DNA of 64,000 bases from Ardenticatenaceae bacterium (GCA_020634315.1 JACKBV010000001.1:1-64000); one strand, 5' to 3'. Positions 16,804-26,176 are shown, counted from the stretch's first letter. Notes: generated by a model from the letters alone, not told the origin. Program-made: numbers and translations.

Positions 16804-18501
16804 CTACGCCAGGGGCAGCGGTTCGTCGTTTGCCAGGGCACGCGCCATGTCGGCGTCAATGTCTTCCACAATGTAATCAATGCCGGTTTGTGCAAAACGG
16901 AGAGCGGCGGCCAGGGAACGGCCGTCTCCCTCATGTTCCAGCGACCACTGCGCCTGCTCGACCAACAAGGCCAACGACAGCGCCCGCCCCAAGGTCAGGC
17001 CAAAGCGGCGTGCGCCCGCTTCCAAAGCTGGAACACCTTGCTGCATGGCGTGGCGCAGCCAACGCTCGGCATGAGAAACGGCCGTTTTTGCCAGCGCACC
17101 CATAGCCTGTAAACGGCCGTCCTGAGCCGCCGCCGCACTGCGATTCACCTGATCCTTCAGCGCTTCCAGGCTTTCATCCTTACTAATGGCCCGCAGCGCA
17201 TCCAATGACAACACATTCGTCGTCCCTTCCCAAATGGGCAGCACCTGGCTGTCGCGCAGCAGCAAAGGCAGACCGGTATCTTCCACATAACCGGCACCGC
17301 CAAACGCCTCCAACACCTCGCTGGCGACAACCACCCCTTGCTTGCCGGTCGTCAATTTCGCCAACGACGTCAACAAGCGCAGCAAATCCGCCTGCTCCGC
17401 TGGCAAATCGCCGCTTTCCTCACGGCCAATCAGGTTCACCAGGAAAAAGGTGAGGTGAAAAGCCGCTTCAAACTCCGCCTGCATCTGCGCCAATGTGTCA
17501 ACGTGCAATGGTTTGCGGGCCAACATCGCGCCAAAAGCGTGCCGCCGCTGCGCATAATCCCGCGCCAACGCCAGCCCGCGCCGCATAAAGGCCACCGCAC
17601 TGATGGCATTCCAGGTGCGGGTCAGGTGCAGCATGGGCACAATGTTGCGCACGCCATTTGCCAGCTCTTGCACGGGAATGGCCGGCGTGCCGTTTAGGGT
17701 CAATTCGGCAGTCGGCACTTTGCGCGTGCCCAATTTATCCTTTAAGCGATGAACGGTGATGTTTTGTAAGGTTCCGGCCGCATCGCGCAGTTCGACGTAA
17801 AACAGCGCCAACCCTTTACCGCCGGGCGCGTTGCCTTCGGGACGAGCCAGGGTGAGGGTCATGGGACTGGTGGTGGCGGAGGTGAACCATTTACGGCCGT
17901 ATAAGCGCCACACGCCATCCTCCAAACGCGCCACCGTCTCCGACAAGCCCACATCCGAACCGCCCGTAGATTCGGTCATCCACTGCCCGCTGGTCCAAAA
18001 GGCAGCCGGGTCGCGGCTGGTGAGGTGGGGAATGGCGCGATCAATGAGCGGCTGGTTGCCGGAATTGAGCAGTGTGCGCGTTGCGCCATCGGTCATCGCC
18101 AATGGGCAGGTGTAGACATCGCTGGAGGGGTGGAAGAGGTAGGTGAGGGCAAACTGGTGGATGCGGTCGAAACGGCCGTATTTCCCCTCATACGCCGCCG
18201 CCACCAGACCAAACTCAGCCGCCAGCTTTTCCGCCCACTGCCACAATGGCGACACCTCAATCTGGTCAATGCGGTTGCCCCAGGCATCCCAATTGGTGAG
18301 CACAGGTTCATTGAGGCGGTCAGCCAGTTGCAAACGGTACAACTCGCCGCCAGACAATGCACCCATCTCGTGCAGCGCCGGTTCAATGGCTTGCAGCACC
18401 TCTTGCGGCAGTGTCCGCCGCAAATAGGAACGCAGCACACGGTCTTCATCGTACTGGTTCCCCAATTCAGGGGGTGATTGATTAAACGGTTGAAAATTCA
18501 T
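16804..18501 (-). CDS. AidB-like acyl-CoA dehydrogenase
   Basis: 565 residues. The N-terminus FNQSPPELGNQYDEDRVLRSYL and the extended helical region resemble AidB/ACAD9-like large acyl-CoA dehydrogenases. The FAD-binding middle domain shows WMTESTGGSDVGLSET and RKWFTSATTSPMTLTLARPEG; the C-terminal helical domain has EAFGGAGYVEDTGLPLLLRDSQVLPIWEGTTN in two parts. The E in PIWEGTTN is where the catalytic base lies in related dehydrogenases. E. coli AidB is induced by alkylation damage, but most homologues are presumed acyl-CoA dehydrogenases of unknown substrate. It precedes the amidase with a gap of about 80 bp. Confidence 0.85.
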   Translation of the reverse strand: MNFQPFNQSPPELGNQYDEDRVLRSYLRRTLPQEVLQAIEPALHEMGALSGGELYRLQLADRLNEPVLTNWDAWGNRIDQIEVSPLWQWAEKLAAEFGLVAAAYEGKYGRFDRIHQFALTYLFHPSSDVYTCPLAMTDGATRTLLNSGNQPLIDRAIPHLTSRDPAAFWTSGQWMTESTGGSDVGLSETVARLEDGVWRLYGRKWFTSATTSPMTLTLARPEGNAPGGKGLALFYVELRDAAGTLQNITVHRLKDKLGTRKVPTAELTLNGTPAIPVQELANGVRNIVPMLHLTRTWNAISAVAFMRRGLALARDYAQRRHAFGAMLARKPLHVDTLAQMQAEFEAAFHLTFFLVNLIGREESGDLPAEQADLLRLLTSLAKLTTGKQGVVVASEVLEAFGGAGYVEDTGLPLLLRDSQVLPIWEGTTNVLSLDALRAISKDESLEALKDQVNRSAAAAQDGRLQAMGALAKTAVSHAERWLRHAMQQGVPALEAGARRFGLTLGRALSLALLVEQAQWSLEHEGDGRSLAAALRFAQTGIDYIVEDIDADMARALANDEPLPLA

Positions 18502-18548
18502 ACGCGGCTCCTTCGATAATAACTTGTAACTATTCAGCTTTTCTGGAA

Positions 18549-18588
18549 AGACGTGTCAGGTTTTCCTCTAAGTAAACCTGACACGTCT
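18549..18588. terminator. Perfect 15-bp hairpin upstream of the AidB-like gene
   Basis: AGACGTGTCAGGTTT and AAACCTGACACGTCT pair around a 10-nt loop, with outer CTATTCAG/CTGAATAG arms. A similar CGTGTCAG/CTGACACG hairpin is at 27017-27055. The rest of the 350-bp gap (18502-18854) holds an ACGCAAAGACGCAGAGAGGC repeat and the CCTCCCGGAG repeat. Confidence 0.55.
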
Positions 18589-18670
18589 ACCTGAATAGAT
18601 ACAATAACTTAACGCAAAGACGCAGAGAGGCAGAGGAAAAGAGAATTCTAGCGTCTTTCGCGCATTTTCA

Positions 18671-18772
18671 TTCATGGTGGTCGGCGACCGCCGGTGAAGT
18701 CTCTCCTGAAAACAGCCTCCCGGAGATTTCTGTTATGGGATGGGCACGGTGATGACAACCTCCGGGAGGGTG
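18671..18772. repeat. CCTCCCGGAGG repeat, decayed long form
   Basis: It contains TTCATGGTGGTCGGCGACC, CGGTGAAGTCTC, then GCCTCCCGGAGATTTC and ACAACCTCCGGGAGG. The same TTCATGG...GGTGAAGTCTCC flank accompanies the copies at 39323 and 63871, defining a larger composite unit. Confidence 0.7.
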
Positions 18773-18854
18773 GTTATTGGTATGCGGCAGTTCAAACATG
18801 GATAGAGACAACGGACACCGACTCTGTTAATCATCATTCGTGCAAATCTGTGTC

Positions 18855-20057
18855 TTACTTTTCCTGACCAAACATGCCCGTCTGCCGCATGGATGCAATT
18901 TCAGCATCATTGTAGCCGATTTCAGCTAAAACTTCGCGAGTGTGCGTGCCAAGGGGAACACCGATGTGACGGTACTCCGCCTGCGCATTGGAGAATTTGA
19001 AGGGGTTGGCGATTTGCAGCTGGGTGGAGCCATCCGGCTTGGGGACGTGTGCCACCATGCTCCGCGCCTGCACCTGCGGATGTTGCAACGCTTCGGGCAC
19101 GGTCAGCACCGGTTCCACACAGACATCGAGCGGGTCGAAAACGGCCGTCCACTCCGCCAATGTCCGCGTCTTAATGACCGCCCGCACATCTCCCTTCACC
19201 TGCTGCTGCATGGCCCAATCGGGCTGCAAGCCAGGGCCAAACAAATCGGGGCGCTCAATGACGGCGCAAAAGCCTTGCCAGAATTTTGGCTCCAGGCTGC
19301 CGATAGAAAGGAAACGGCCGTCTTTTGTCTCATAAAAATCATACACCCCACCCCCATTGAGCGGCATTTGCTCTCGCTGCGGCACTTCGCCGCCCACCAG
19401 ATATTGGCTGGCAAGATGCGCCTGCCAGGCCAGCGTCATATCGAGCATACTCACATCCACCAGTTGCCCCTCGCCCGTGCTGGCTCGTTGAATAACAGCC
19501 GCCAAAATGCCCATAATTGCGCCAAACGAACCCCCGCCCATATCCGCCACCTGCACGCCCAACGCCACCGGGCCACAAGTGCGATGCCCCGTATAGCTCA
19601 TAATGCCAGACAAAGCCATGACATTGTTGTCGTGTGTGGCATGGTCTTTGTAAGGGCCAGTTTGCCCAAAGCCGGTGATGGCGCACACAATAAGGCGCGG
19701 GTTAACAGCACGCAGCGCGGCGTAATCAATGCCCAGCCTTTCCATGACACCGGGGCGAAACTGCTCCAGCACAATGTCATAACCGCCGCCATCAGCCGCA
19801 ATCAATCGTTTCACCACATCCACCGCGCCCGGCTGCTTTAAGTCCAGGGCCAGCGAGCGTTTATTGCGGTTGAGCACGGCGTGCCAGGCGGAAGTGTCGC
19901 CATCAAACGGCGGCATGGCGCGAATCATGTCGGGACGGCCGGGCGCTTCCACGCGCAGCACATCCGCGCCCAAATCGGCCAACAGCATGGTGGCAAAGGG
20001 GCCGGGCAAAAGGGTAGAGAAGTCGAGAATTTTGAGGGAGGATAGGGGTTGATTCAT
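18855..20057 (-). CDS. CaiB/BaiF-family CoA-transferase
   Basis: 400 residues, class III CoA-transferase. It opens LKILDFSTLLPGPFATMLLADLGADVLRVE, matching the family Rossmann start, then NRNKRSLALDLKQP and DIVLEQFRPGVMERLGIDY, all signature blocks. The expected catalytic aspartate lies in ALGVQVADMGGGSFGAIMG (about residue 170). Predicted to move CoA between carboxylic acids, or to act as an alpha-methylacyl-CoA racemase, since the two activities share this fold. Only 5 bp separate it from the CorC-like gene, so they are probably cotranscribed although functionally unrelated. Confidence 0.88.
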   Translation of the reverse strand: MNQPLSSLKILDFSTLLPGPFATMLLADLGADVLRVEAPGRPDMIRAMPPFDGDTSAWHAVLNRNKRSLALDLKQPGAVDVVKRLIAADGGGYDIVLEQFRPGVMERLGIDYAALRAVNPRLIVCAITGFGQTGPYKDHATHDNNVMALSGIMSYTGHRTCGPVALGVQVADMGGGSFGAIMGILAAVIQRASTGEGQLVDVSMLDMTLAWQAHLASQYLVGGEVPQREQMPLNGGGVYDFYETKDGRFLSIGSLEPKFWQGFCAVIERPDLFGPGLQPDWAMQQQVKGDVRAVIKTRTLAEWTAVFDPLDVCVEPVLTVPEALQHPQVQARSMVAHVPKPDGSTQLQIANPFKFSNAQAEYRHIGVPLGTHTREVLAEIGYNDAEIASMRQTGMFGQEK

Positions 20058-20062
20058 GCGTG

Positions 20063-21388
20063 TTATTCCATGTCATTGTTGGCCGGGTCTGCGGGGGCGA
20101 CGATAGAGGACACCAGAATCTTGTCAACCCGCAGTCCATCCATGTCCACGACTTCAAACCGTAAATTTGCCCAGTCAAAGTATTGACCTTCTGAGGGCAC
20201 TTCTTGCAGAGCAGACATCATAAATCCGCCAACGGTTTGGTAGTAACCTTCGCTAACACGCGGCAAATCATCCAGGTCTAGCAGCTCGAGCAGTTCCTCA
20301 ATGGGCATCATGCCATCAACGAGGAGGGAATTGTCTTGCCGTCGCGTGACGTAAGGCGTCGTAGGGGAATCAATGTCGCCGACGATTGCTTCCAGCAAAT
20401 CATTGCTAGTTACCAACCCCTCCAGGCCGCCATATTCATCAAAAACCAGGGCCATATGCACGTGCTTCTGCTTGAGATGCTCCAGAAGGTCCAGGGCAAA
20501 CATCGTCTCAGGCACATACAACGGGGCGTGCAGTATGCTGTTCAGGTCAAATTCGGCGTCTGAGAAGCTCTGCTTGAACAAATCTTTGACTTCGACGTAG
20601 CCAATGACGTGATCAAGGTCGGTATCGGCTACGGGGTAGCGCGAAAATTCTTTGTCGGCGATTTTGAGACGCACAGCAGGCAGTGTGTCAAGCCGTTCCA
20701 GCCAGACAATTTCGCGGCGCGGGGTCATCAGGGAGCTGACCTGGCGGTCGCCGAGGCGGAAGATGCGCCTGACCATTTCTGGCTCTTCTGGTTTGAAGAC
20801 GCCAACCTGCGCCCCTTGCTGCACCATGATGGCGATCTCCTCATCGGTGATGGCGGGTTCTGTAGAGGGCTTGATGCCTAAAATGCGGGTCATGAATTGG
20901 GTTGAGGCGCTCAGCACCCGCACGAAGGGGTAGACGATGCGCGAGAGGCGGTACATAAAAGGAGCAACGGCCGTTGCCACACGTTCCGCATTTTGCAAAG
21001 CCAGATTTTTGGGGAGCAGCTCGCCGATAACCAGAGAGAGATAGGTGATAATGGACACCACAATAGCTGCGGCAACCGTATTGCTGTAACGCAGGCTCAG
21101 CCCGACAGATTCAAGCAGAACAGCCAGGTCTTGGGCCAGGGTAGCCCCGCCAAACACGCCAGCCACAATACCAATCAGGGTAATGCCAATTTGCACCGTG
21201 GAGAGAAAATCTTCGGGATCGTCAGCCAGCGATAGGGCCAACTGCGCTTTTTTGTCCCCTTTTTCCGCCCGCTGCTGCAAACGCGGCTTGCGTACGGAAA
21301 CAATGGCAATTTCGGACATGGCAAACAATCCATTGACCATGATCAGTAATAAAATGACAAAAATCTCAAAAAGGATTGAGCTATTCAT
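20063..21388 (-). CDS. CNNM/CorC-family membrane protein (hemolysin-like)
   Basis: 441 residues. An N-terminal DUF21/CNNM domain with about four membrane segments (ILFEIFVILLLIMVNGLFAM, LSTVQIGITLIGIVAGVFGG, AAAIVVSIITYLSLVIGELL) ends near residue 200. A CBS pair follows (SLMTPRREIVWLERLDTLPA and HAPLYVPETMFALDLLEHLK ... DEYGGLEGLVTSNDLLEAIVGDI), then a C-terminal CorC/HlyC domain (about 350-435). Family members are implicated in Mg2+/Co2+ export or homeostasis; the name hemolysin is historical. It is first in a probable two-gene unit with the CoA-transferase. Confidence 0.9.
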   Translation of the reverse strand: MNSSILFEIFVILLLIMVNGLFAMSEIAIVSVRKPRLQQRAEKGDKKAQLALSLADDPEDFLSTVQIGITLIGIVAGVFGGATLAQDLAVLLESVGLSLRYSNTVAAAIVVSIITYLSLVIGELLPKNLALQNAERVATAVAPFMYRLSRIVYPFVRVLSASTQFMTRILGIKPSTEPAITDEEIAIMVQQGAQVGVFKPEEPEMVRRIFRLGDRQVSSLMTPRREIVWLERLDTLPAVRLKIADKEFSRYPVADTDLDHVIGYVEVKDLFKQSFSDAEFDLNSILHAPLYVPETMFALDLLEHLKQKHVHMALVFDEYGGLEGLVTSNDLLEAIVGDIDSPTTPYVTRRQDNSLLVDGMMPIEELLELLDLDDLPRVSEGYYQTVGGFMMSALQEVPSEGQYFDWANLRFEVVDMDGLRVDKILVSSIVAPADPANNDME

Positions 21389-21415
21389 AATTCAGGTATT
21401 GAAGGTGTAAACGCA

Positions 21416-22387
21416 TCACGAACCGTTGGCCTCGTAGAGGATGATGCCGTTTTCTTCGCGGGCGGTGATACGGCCGTTTTCCAGCAACAAATCCACATAC
21501 CCCAAAGCCATCCACAAGCCGGCAAACTGAATAGCCAGGGGGCGGTCGGCATACAGGTGCGCGGTAATTTCCGCCGCTGTGTGGCAGCCGCCCTGAATGC
21601 AGGCATACGTCTCCTGCGTGCGGCGCAAAATGCGTTCGCGCTGCCGCCGCACCAGGCCACGATGATCATGGAAAATCTCGCCGTGACCAGGGTAAACGAC
21701 ATCGACCTCTAACGATTCGACCACATCCAGCGAACGCATAAAAATAGGTAAGGAAGGTTCGCGGGTACGGCCGTTTGCGGGCAGTTCAACCACGGGCGTT
21801 GGCGTGCGCTGCAAAAGCATGTCGGAGGAGAAAAGCTGCCGCGTCTCCGGCTGGTAAAAGATGGTTTGATGGCTGCAATGGCCGGGCGTGTGCATGACTT
21901 GCCACGGCAACCCGCCCAATTCAATGACGGCATCATCGGCATAGGTATGCAAGATTTGCGTGGGCACATCTTCATAATTGTTGGCGACAATCTCGAAGTA
22001 GGCGAGCATAAATTGATACATTTGCGGCGGCAAAGCGGTTTGCGGCAGAAAGATGTTTTTGTAAAAGGCGGTGCGCTTTTGCCAGTAATCGGTGAAGTTG
22101 GTGAGGCGGTGGGCAACGACAACGGCCGTTTCCAATCGCACCCCGCCCTCCTGCCACAAACGATTCGCCTGTCCAAAATGGTCAACGTGACCATGCGTCA
22201 ACACCACACGCGACAAATCGCCGGGAGTCAGGCCATGTTCGGCCAGCGCAGCCAGCAGCGCCCGCCAGCTTGCTTCCGATTTTACGCCGGTATCGACCAG
22301 CACCGGCTCCGGCTCCATGAACAAGTATGCATTCACCGGGCCAGCTTCATATTCTGTTGGTAATTCAATACGCAAAGGATGTGTCAT
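21416..22387 (-). CDS. MBL-fold metallo-hydrolase with C-terminal winged helix
   Basis: 323 residues. The metal site motif VLTHGHVDHFGQA (about residues 62-74), the HTPGHCSHQTIFY block and the late YPGHGE block place it in the metallo-beta-lactamase superfamily. A C-terminal region (about 240-323) with RRQRERILRRTQETYACIQ and TAAEITAHLY resembles the small helical domain of LACTB2/glyoxalase II-like members. The likely role is thioester or nucleic-acid-phosphodiester hydrolysis; proximity to acyl-CoA genes favours a thioesterase-like role but does not prove it. Upstream on the same strand lies a second, different MBL-fold gene. Confidence 0.85.
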   Translation of the reverse strand: MTHPLRIELPTEYEAGPVNAYLFMEPEPVLVDTGVKSEASWRALLAALAEHGLTPGDLSRVVLTHGHVDHFGQANRLWQEGGVRLETAVVVAHRLTNFTDYWQKRTAFYKNIFLPQTALPPQMYQFMLAYFEIVANNYEDVPTQILHTYADDAVIELGGLPWQVMHTPGHCSHQTIFYQPETRQLFSSDMLLQRTPTPVVELPANGRTREPSLPIFMRSLDVVESLEVDVVYPGHGEIFHDHRGLVRRQRERILRRTQETYACIQGGCHTAAEITAHLYADRPLAIQFAGLWMALGYVDLLLENGRITAREENGIILYEANGS

Positions 22388-22486
22388 TATCTATTGGCTC
22401 CACATTGTCAAGAAGATTCTTTGAGAAATAAGACCAAACGCTCATACAAATGCTTAAACGCCTTTGCCGGCGTCATTGACGGATAA

Positions 22487-23386
22487 TCACTGAACGGCAG
22501 CGGTAGATGCCAGCATGGCCCGCAACTGCGCGGCGTGGCCGTGTGTGCGGTAATATTCGTGGACGTTTTGCCAGATGGCGGTTGGCGGAACGGCCGTTTC
22601 ATAAGCCAATCCCACCAGCGCAAGCAGATCGGCATCCTCTGGCGGGTTGGCAGATACACCGCGTGCCAGCGCAGCACGGCAGGCAGCCTCCAGTTTGTCA
22701 AAATAGGCGATATTGTCATGCAAAAGCTGCGCACCAATGTCCGTTGGCGCATGGCAGTACAAGACCGTGGCCGCATTGATCGCCGCCAATTTAGCCAGCG
22801 ATTGGCGCATGGCGGGCAAGCCTGCGGGCGTGCGTGCCATCGGATATGGCAGTTCCGCCGCGTCGGCGGCCAGCAGCGTGTTGATTTCAGGGATGTAAAG
22901 GGCGGCATGATCCACTGTGTGGCCGGGTGTCGCCAATAGCTGCAATGTCAGGTCGCCGCCGTCAATCGTTAGCTGTTCGTCATAGAGAATGGTGGGCGGC
23001 GTCAAGACGACCTGGGCAAAAATGTCCGGCTCATCAGTTTGCACGCGCTGTAAAAAGGCGGTTGAATCTGGTTCGCTGAAAATAGGCACGCTGACACGAC
23101 GGCCAATGATGGGCACGCCCATCGCCGCGAAGAACTGGTTGCCCCAACTGTGATCGTAGTCGGCGTGTGTGTTCACCACGAGCAGGGAACGGCCGTTAAC
23201 GAGATACGGCCGTATCCGCTCCCATATCTTCTGCGCCGTCACCGCATTGATCATCGTGTCCACCACCACCACATACCGTGCGCTGATGATGGCAAAGGTA
23301 TCTACCAGCGGCGCATTGCGAAAAACCAGGACGCGTTCATCCCAACCCCCATTGGTCACAAACTCGACAGTATTGCTATGACTCAT
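22487..23386 (-). CDS. MBL-fold metallo-hydrolase
   Basis: 299 residues with the variant motif VNTHADYDHSWGN (about residues 93-105), LLATPGHTVDHAALY and VLYCHAPTD. These match metallo-beta-lactamase-fold hydrolases of the broad glyoxalase II type. It is distinct from the downstream MBL gene and has no helical C-terminal extension. An inner AETAV pentapeptide is encoded by an ACGGCCGT motif. The start ATG 23386 is followed immediately by an ordinary domain start, and no better start is seen. Confidence 0.82.
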   Translation of the reverse strand: MSHSNTVEFVTNGGWDERVLVFRNAPLVDTFAIISARYVVVVDTMINAVTAQKIWERIRPYLVNGRSLLVVNTHADYDHSWGNQFFAAMGVPIIGRRVSVPIFSEPDSTAFLQRVQTDEPDIFAQVVLTPPTILYDEQLTIDGGDLTLQLLATPGHTVDHAALYIPEINTLLAADAAELPYPMARTPAGLPAMRQSLAKLAAINAATVLYCHAPTDIGAQLLHDNIAYFDKLEAACRAALARGVSANPPEDADLLALVGLAYETAVPPTAIWQNVHEYYRTHGHAAQLRAMLASTAAVQ

Positions 23387-23425
23387 TTTTCCTCCGCTAA
23401 ACGGTAGTCGGTAAACGGGGATCGG

Positions 23426-23935
23426 TTAGCGATCACCCAAAAATGGCTGCAACGGCCGTTCCCCTTCATCCTTCCACAGCCGATACAACTGCACCGCCCG
23501 CTGCAACATCCATAAATGCGTAGACGCATGCAGCGGCACATCGGCCAACTCGGCGAGCGACCACCAGCGCCATTCGCTGCCAATCATATCATCACCGGGC
23601 ACAATATCGCCGCTTTCATAAGCCAATACATAGTATGTACCAAGCATATGGTGAACGGCCGTATCGTAATGAAAAGATTGCGCATGTGCCAGCCCTAACG
23701 GCCGTACCTGCACCGCCGCCCCCACCTCTTCCGCCACCTCGCGCAATGTTCCGTCCAATATCGTCTCCCCCGCTTCCAGCCCGCCGCTGACAATTTGCCA
23801 GACACCGGCACGCCCGCGCTGGGCGCTGGACAACAGCAAGAGTTGTTCCTGATCATTGATGATGATAGCCTGCACCGCAACGGGAAATGTAGCAAACGGC
23901 CGTTTCTCTGCGCTGAAAATAATAGGTTGTTCCAT
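23426..23935 (-). CDS. NUDIX hydrolase
   Basis: 169 residues from ATG 23935, with AGGGAG at 9 nt; a GTG two codons earlier is too close to it. The complete NUDIX box GGLEAGETILDGTLREVAEEVGA matches GX5EX7REUXEEXGU, spanning about residues 55-77. Such enzymes hydrolyse nucleoside diphosphates linked to another moiety; single-domain forms with WQIVSGGLE are commonly dNTP or Ap(n)A hydrolases. It lies in a tight minus-strand run of small enzymes (GNAT upstream, MBL downstream). Confidence 0.9.
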   Translation of the reverse strand: MEQPIIFSAEKRPFATFPVAVQAIIINDQEQLLLLSSAQRGRAGVWQIVSGGLEAGETILDGTLREVAEEVGAAVQVRPLGLAHAQSFHYDTAVHHMLGTYYVLAYESGDIVPGDDMIGSEWRWWSLAELADVPLHASTHLWMLQRAVQLYRLWKDEGERPLQPFLGDR

Positions 23936-24000
23936 AATCACACACTCCCTGCAAGGAACCGAGTTTTACCGGTATCAACGCCGCCCCAGTACGCCGCAAA

Positions 24001-24510
24001 TCAACCAGTGATGCGCCATATGAATTCCGTCTCTTCTTCTTGCGCCAAAGTCATGCCAATTTTTTGCAGCACGCGCTGCGAAGCGACATTATCCTTGTAG
24101 GTCGCGGCAATCACCGCATGGCAGGTTGGCTGCGCCAATCCCCAGGCCACTAAAGCTTGCGCAGCCTCTGTTGTGTAGCCCTGTCTTTCATATTCCGAAG
24201 CCACCCCATACCCAATTTCCACTTCGCCATGGACATTGGGCGCACCCTTAAAGCCAATCATGCCTATCGCCACCGGATTAGCTTTGAGCACCATCAGCCA
24301 GTACGTGTACCAGGCGTGTGTCGCCATGTCGGCCTGTGCCATTTTCTGCACCTTTGTCTGCATGGCGCGATGCACCGCCGGATAAGCCATGTCAGCCACA
24401 ATTGGGAAGGCCAATGCCGCCGCCAATAACTCCTGGCCGCGCAGCGCCAATTGTAAATGGGCCATCGTCAAGGGAAACAGTTGCAATCGTGGGGTCAAGA
24501 TTTCGTTCAA
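24001..24510 (-). CDS. GNAT-family N-acetyltransferase
   Basis: 169 residues with the RimJ/RimL-like pattern: LTPRLQLFPLTMAHLQLAL at the N-terminus, VAIGMIGFKGAP, VEIGYGVASEYERQGYTTEA (the acetyl-CoA loop with Q-x-x-G/A variant) and NVASQRVLQKIGM. It starts at TTG 24510, overlapping the stop of the K+ channel gene as TTGA. AAGGAG lies 11 nt upstream inside the channel gene, indicating translational coupling. The acceptor substrate is unknown; the family acetylates proteins, antibiotics or small amines. Confidence 0.85.
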   Translation of the reverse strand: MNEILTPRLQLFPLTMAHLQLALRGQELLAAALAFPIVADMAYPAVHRAMQTKVQKMAQADMATHAWYTYWLMVLKANPVAIGMIGFKGAPNVHGEVEIGYGVASEYERQGYTTEAAQALVAWGLAQPTCHAVIAATYKDNVASQRVLQKIGMTLAQEEETEFIWRITG

Positions 24511-24899
24511 GTAGGTTTTTCTCCTTCTTTTGGGGATGCTTGGGCAACATTATCACGACGCGGCAAAAGGCGCACACGGCTGTCCAACTGTCGTTCGGCA
24601 ACCAACACAATGAAGCTAGACAAGACGCCAAGCCCAATGACCAGGTAAATCATGGTGAAAATCTTGCCGCCGCTTGTTTGCGGCGAAAAATCACCATACC
24701 CTACCGTTGTCAGGGTGATGACGCAAAAATAGAGCGAGTCCAGCCATGACCACCCTTCTAAATGATGGTAGACCATCATGCCCGTGAGCAAAATCAGGAT
24801 GACCGATGTCAGCAGCCCGCGAAATTGTGCATCTTTCAGCCCATCTACAATGGCACGCATAAAACGCCATAAAAAGAGAAAGAAACCTACTCCTGGCAT
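24507..24899 (-). CDS. Two-TM potassium channel family protein
   Basis: 130 residues with an N-terminal helix (LLTSVILILLTGMMVYHHLE), a pore helix and filter CVITLTTVGYGDFSP, and a second helix (IFTMIYLVIGLGVLSSFIVL). This is the minimal KcsA-like Ion_trans_2 module. The TVGYGD filter is intact. The C-terminal tail is short and charged, with no RCK domain. ATG 24899 follows GGGAGG at 4 nt. Stop overlaps the GNAT start. Confidence 0.9.
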   Translation of the reverse strand: MPGVGFFLFLWRFMRAIVDGLKDAQFRGLLTSVILILLTGMMVYHHLEGWSWLDSLYFCVITLTTVGYGDFSPQTSGGKIFTMIYLVIGLGVLSSFIVLVAERQLDSRVRLLPRRDNVAQASPKEGEKPT

Positions 24900-25010
24900 A
24901 AAACCTCCCGCAAAAGTGGTAAAGATAAAATGGGTAATTGTGTGTTTTTAACCTGGTTACGCACGCTGACTCAGGATTCGGCCGTTCCCAACTTTTGAGT
25001 TTGCCCCAAT

Positions 25011-25040
25011 CCTCCCGGAGGTTTTGAACCTCCGGGAGGA
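25011..25040. repeat. CCTCCCGGAGG hairpin repeat, perfect short form
   Basis: CCTCCCGGAGGTTTTGAACC followed by TCCGGGAGG forms a near-perfect hairpin. The right flank ATGATGTTGCTTACGCACGAACCCTACC resembles that of 14204-14260 (about 20 of the bases shared), marking a common short subfamily. Only one gene-free gap of about 230 bp surrounds it. Confidence 0.8.
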
Positions 25041-25126
25041 TGATGTTGCTTACGCACGAACCCTACCCGTCACTGCTTTGTAAACCAGGTTTGTGGATAT
25101 TTTGTCAGGCCAGGACGGCGCAGCGT

Positions 25127-26176
25127 CTATGCGCCACACACGTCACGGGCGGCGCGGGCCATGAGTGGAATCATCTGCCCCATGGCGGCAAAGCGTTGGT
25201 CTTGTGTTTGCCCGCGCACGTAACGGATGTAAATCTGGGCAATGATGACGGTGAGGCGGAAAAGGCCGAGGGCGTGGTAAAAGGCGATGTTGGTGACGGA
25301 ACGGCCGCTTTTTGCGGCATAACGCTGCACTAATTCTGCCCGTGTCAGGAACCCTAAATCGTCGCCCACCGGCATCATCGCCGCCGCACGCAGGTAGGGC
25401 GGGTCTGTTGGCTCTGTCCAGTAGGTGAGCAGTGCGCCTAAATCATTGAGGGGATCGCCGAGGGTACACATATCCCAATCAAAGACGGCTACGATTTTGC
25501 CGGGATCATTGGCGGCGAGCATGACATTATCGAGTTTGTAATCGTTGTGTACCAGGGAAACGGCCGTTTCCCCCGGCACATGCTCGCCCAACCACCGATA
25601 CACCGCATCCATATCCTCTAAATCGTCCGTCTTCGCGGCATGCCAACGCCTGTGCCAGCCTTCGATTTGCCGTTCCAGAAATCCCTCCGGCTTGCCCAAA
25701 TCGGCTAACCCCAACGCCGTGTAATCCACAGCATGAAAGGCGACGAGTGCGTCTACCAGCGCCTCGCTCATGCGGCGCGGCGCGGCGGGGATGTTGGCAA
25801 ATTGTGGCGGGATATGGCGACGCACGACGACGCCTTGCTGCCGTTCCATGACGAAGAATTCAGCACCGATAACGGCCGTATCCTCGCAATACAAAAACGC
25901 CCGCGGCGCTGCCGCATACGCCTGATACAAGACAGACAACACCTTATATTCACGACTCATATCATGCGCCGACTTTGCCACCGGGCCAAGCGGCGGGCGG
26001 CGCAGCACATATTGCTGCGTCCCGTAATCCAGCAAATAAGTCAGATTGGCCGCGCCGCCGCCAAATTGACGCACAGTCAGCGGTTGGTCGCTGCCCGGCA
26101 GCTTGCCGCGCAGGTAGTCAGCCAGTTTTTGCTCATCAAGTTGTTCATCCGGCCGTACCGGAATCGTGTCGTTCAT
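25127..26176 (-). CDS. Aminoglycoside-phosphotransferase-fold protein (ACAD10/11 type)
   Basis: 349 residues from ATG 26176, with AAGGA at 9 nt; the upstream 29 open codons look non-coding. It has a kinase-like fold with the lipid/acyl kinase pattern of ACAD10/ACAD11 phosphotransferase domains: VRQFGGGAANLTYLLDYG, QYVLRRPPLGP, HDMSREYKVL, the catalytic loop SLVHNDYKLDNVML (HxDxxxxN) and the metal motif VAVFDWDMCTLGDPLNDLG. In mitochondria such domains phosphorylate 4-hydroxyacyl-CoAs before dehydrogenation. An ACAD10/11-like dehydrogenase is encoded nearby at 28893, supporting that pairing. Confidence 0.85.
   Translation of the reverse strand: MNDTIPVRPDEQLDEQKLADYLRGKLPGSDQPLTVRQFGGGAANLTYLLDYGTQQYVLRRPPLGPVAKSAHDMSREYKVLSVLYQAYAAAPRAFLYCEDTAVIGAEFFVMERQQGVVVRRHIPPQFANIPAAPRRMSEALVDALVAFHAVDYTALGLADLGKPEGFLERQIEGWHRRWHAAKTDDLEDMDAVYRWLGEHVPGETAVSLVHNDYKLDNVMLAANDPGKIVAVFDWDMCTLGDPLNDLGALLTYWTEPTDPPYLRAAAMMPVGDDLGFLTRAELVQRYAAKSGRSVTNIAFYHALGLFRLTVIIAQIYIRYVRGQTQDQRFAAMGQMIPLMARAARDVCGA

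Noticed and set aside
18942..19841. 299-codon open frame on the plus strand opposite the CaiB-type gene
   Set aside because: Lies wholly antisense to a strong CoA-transferase gene and has no motif or ribosome site; it is a shadow frame of GC-rich coding DNA.
21866..22363. 165-codon plus-strand frame opposite the MBL gene
   Set aside because: Antisense to a clear MBL-fold gene, with no motif.
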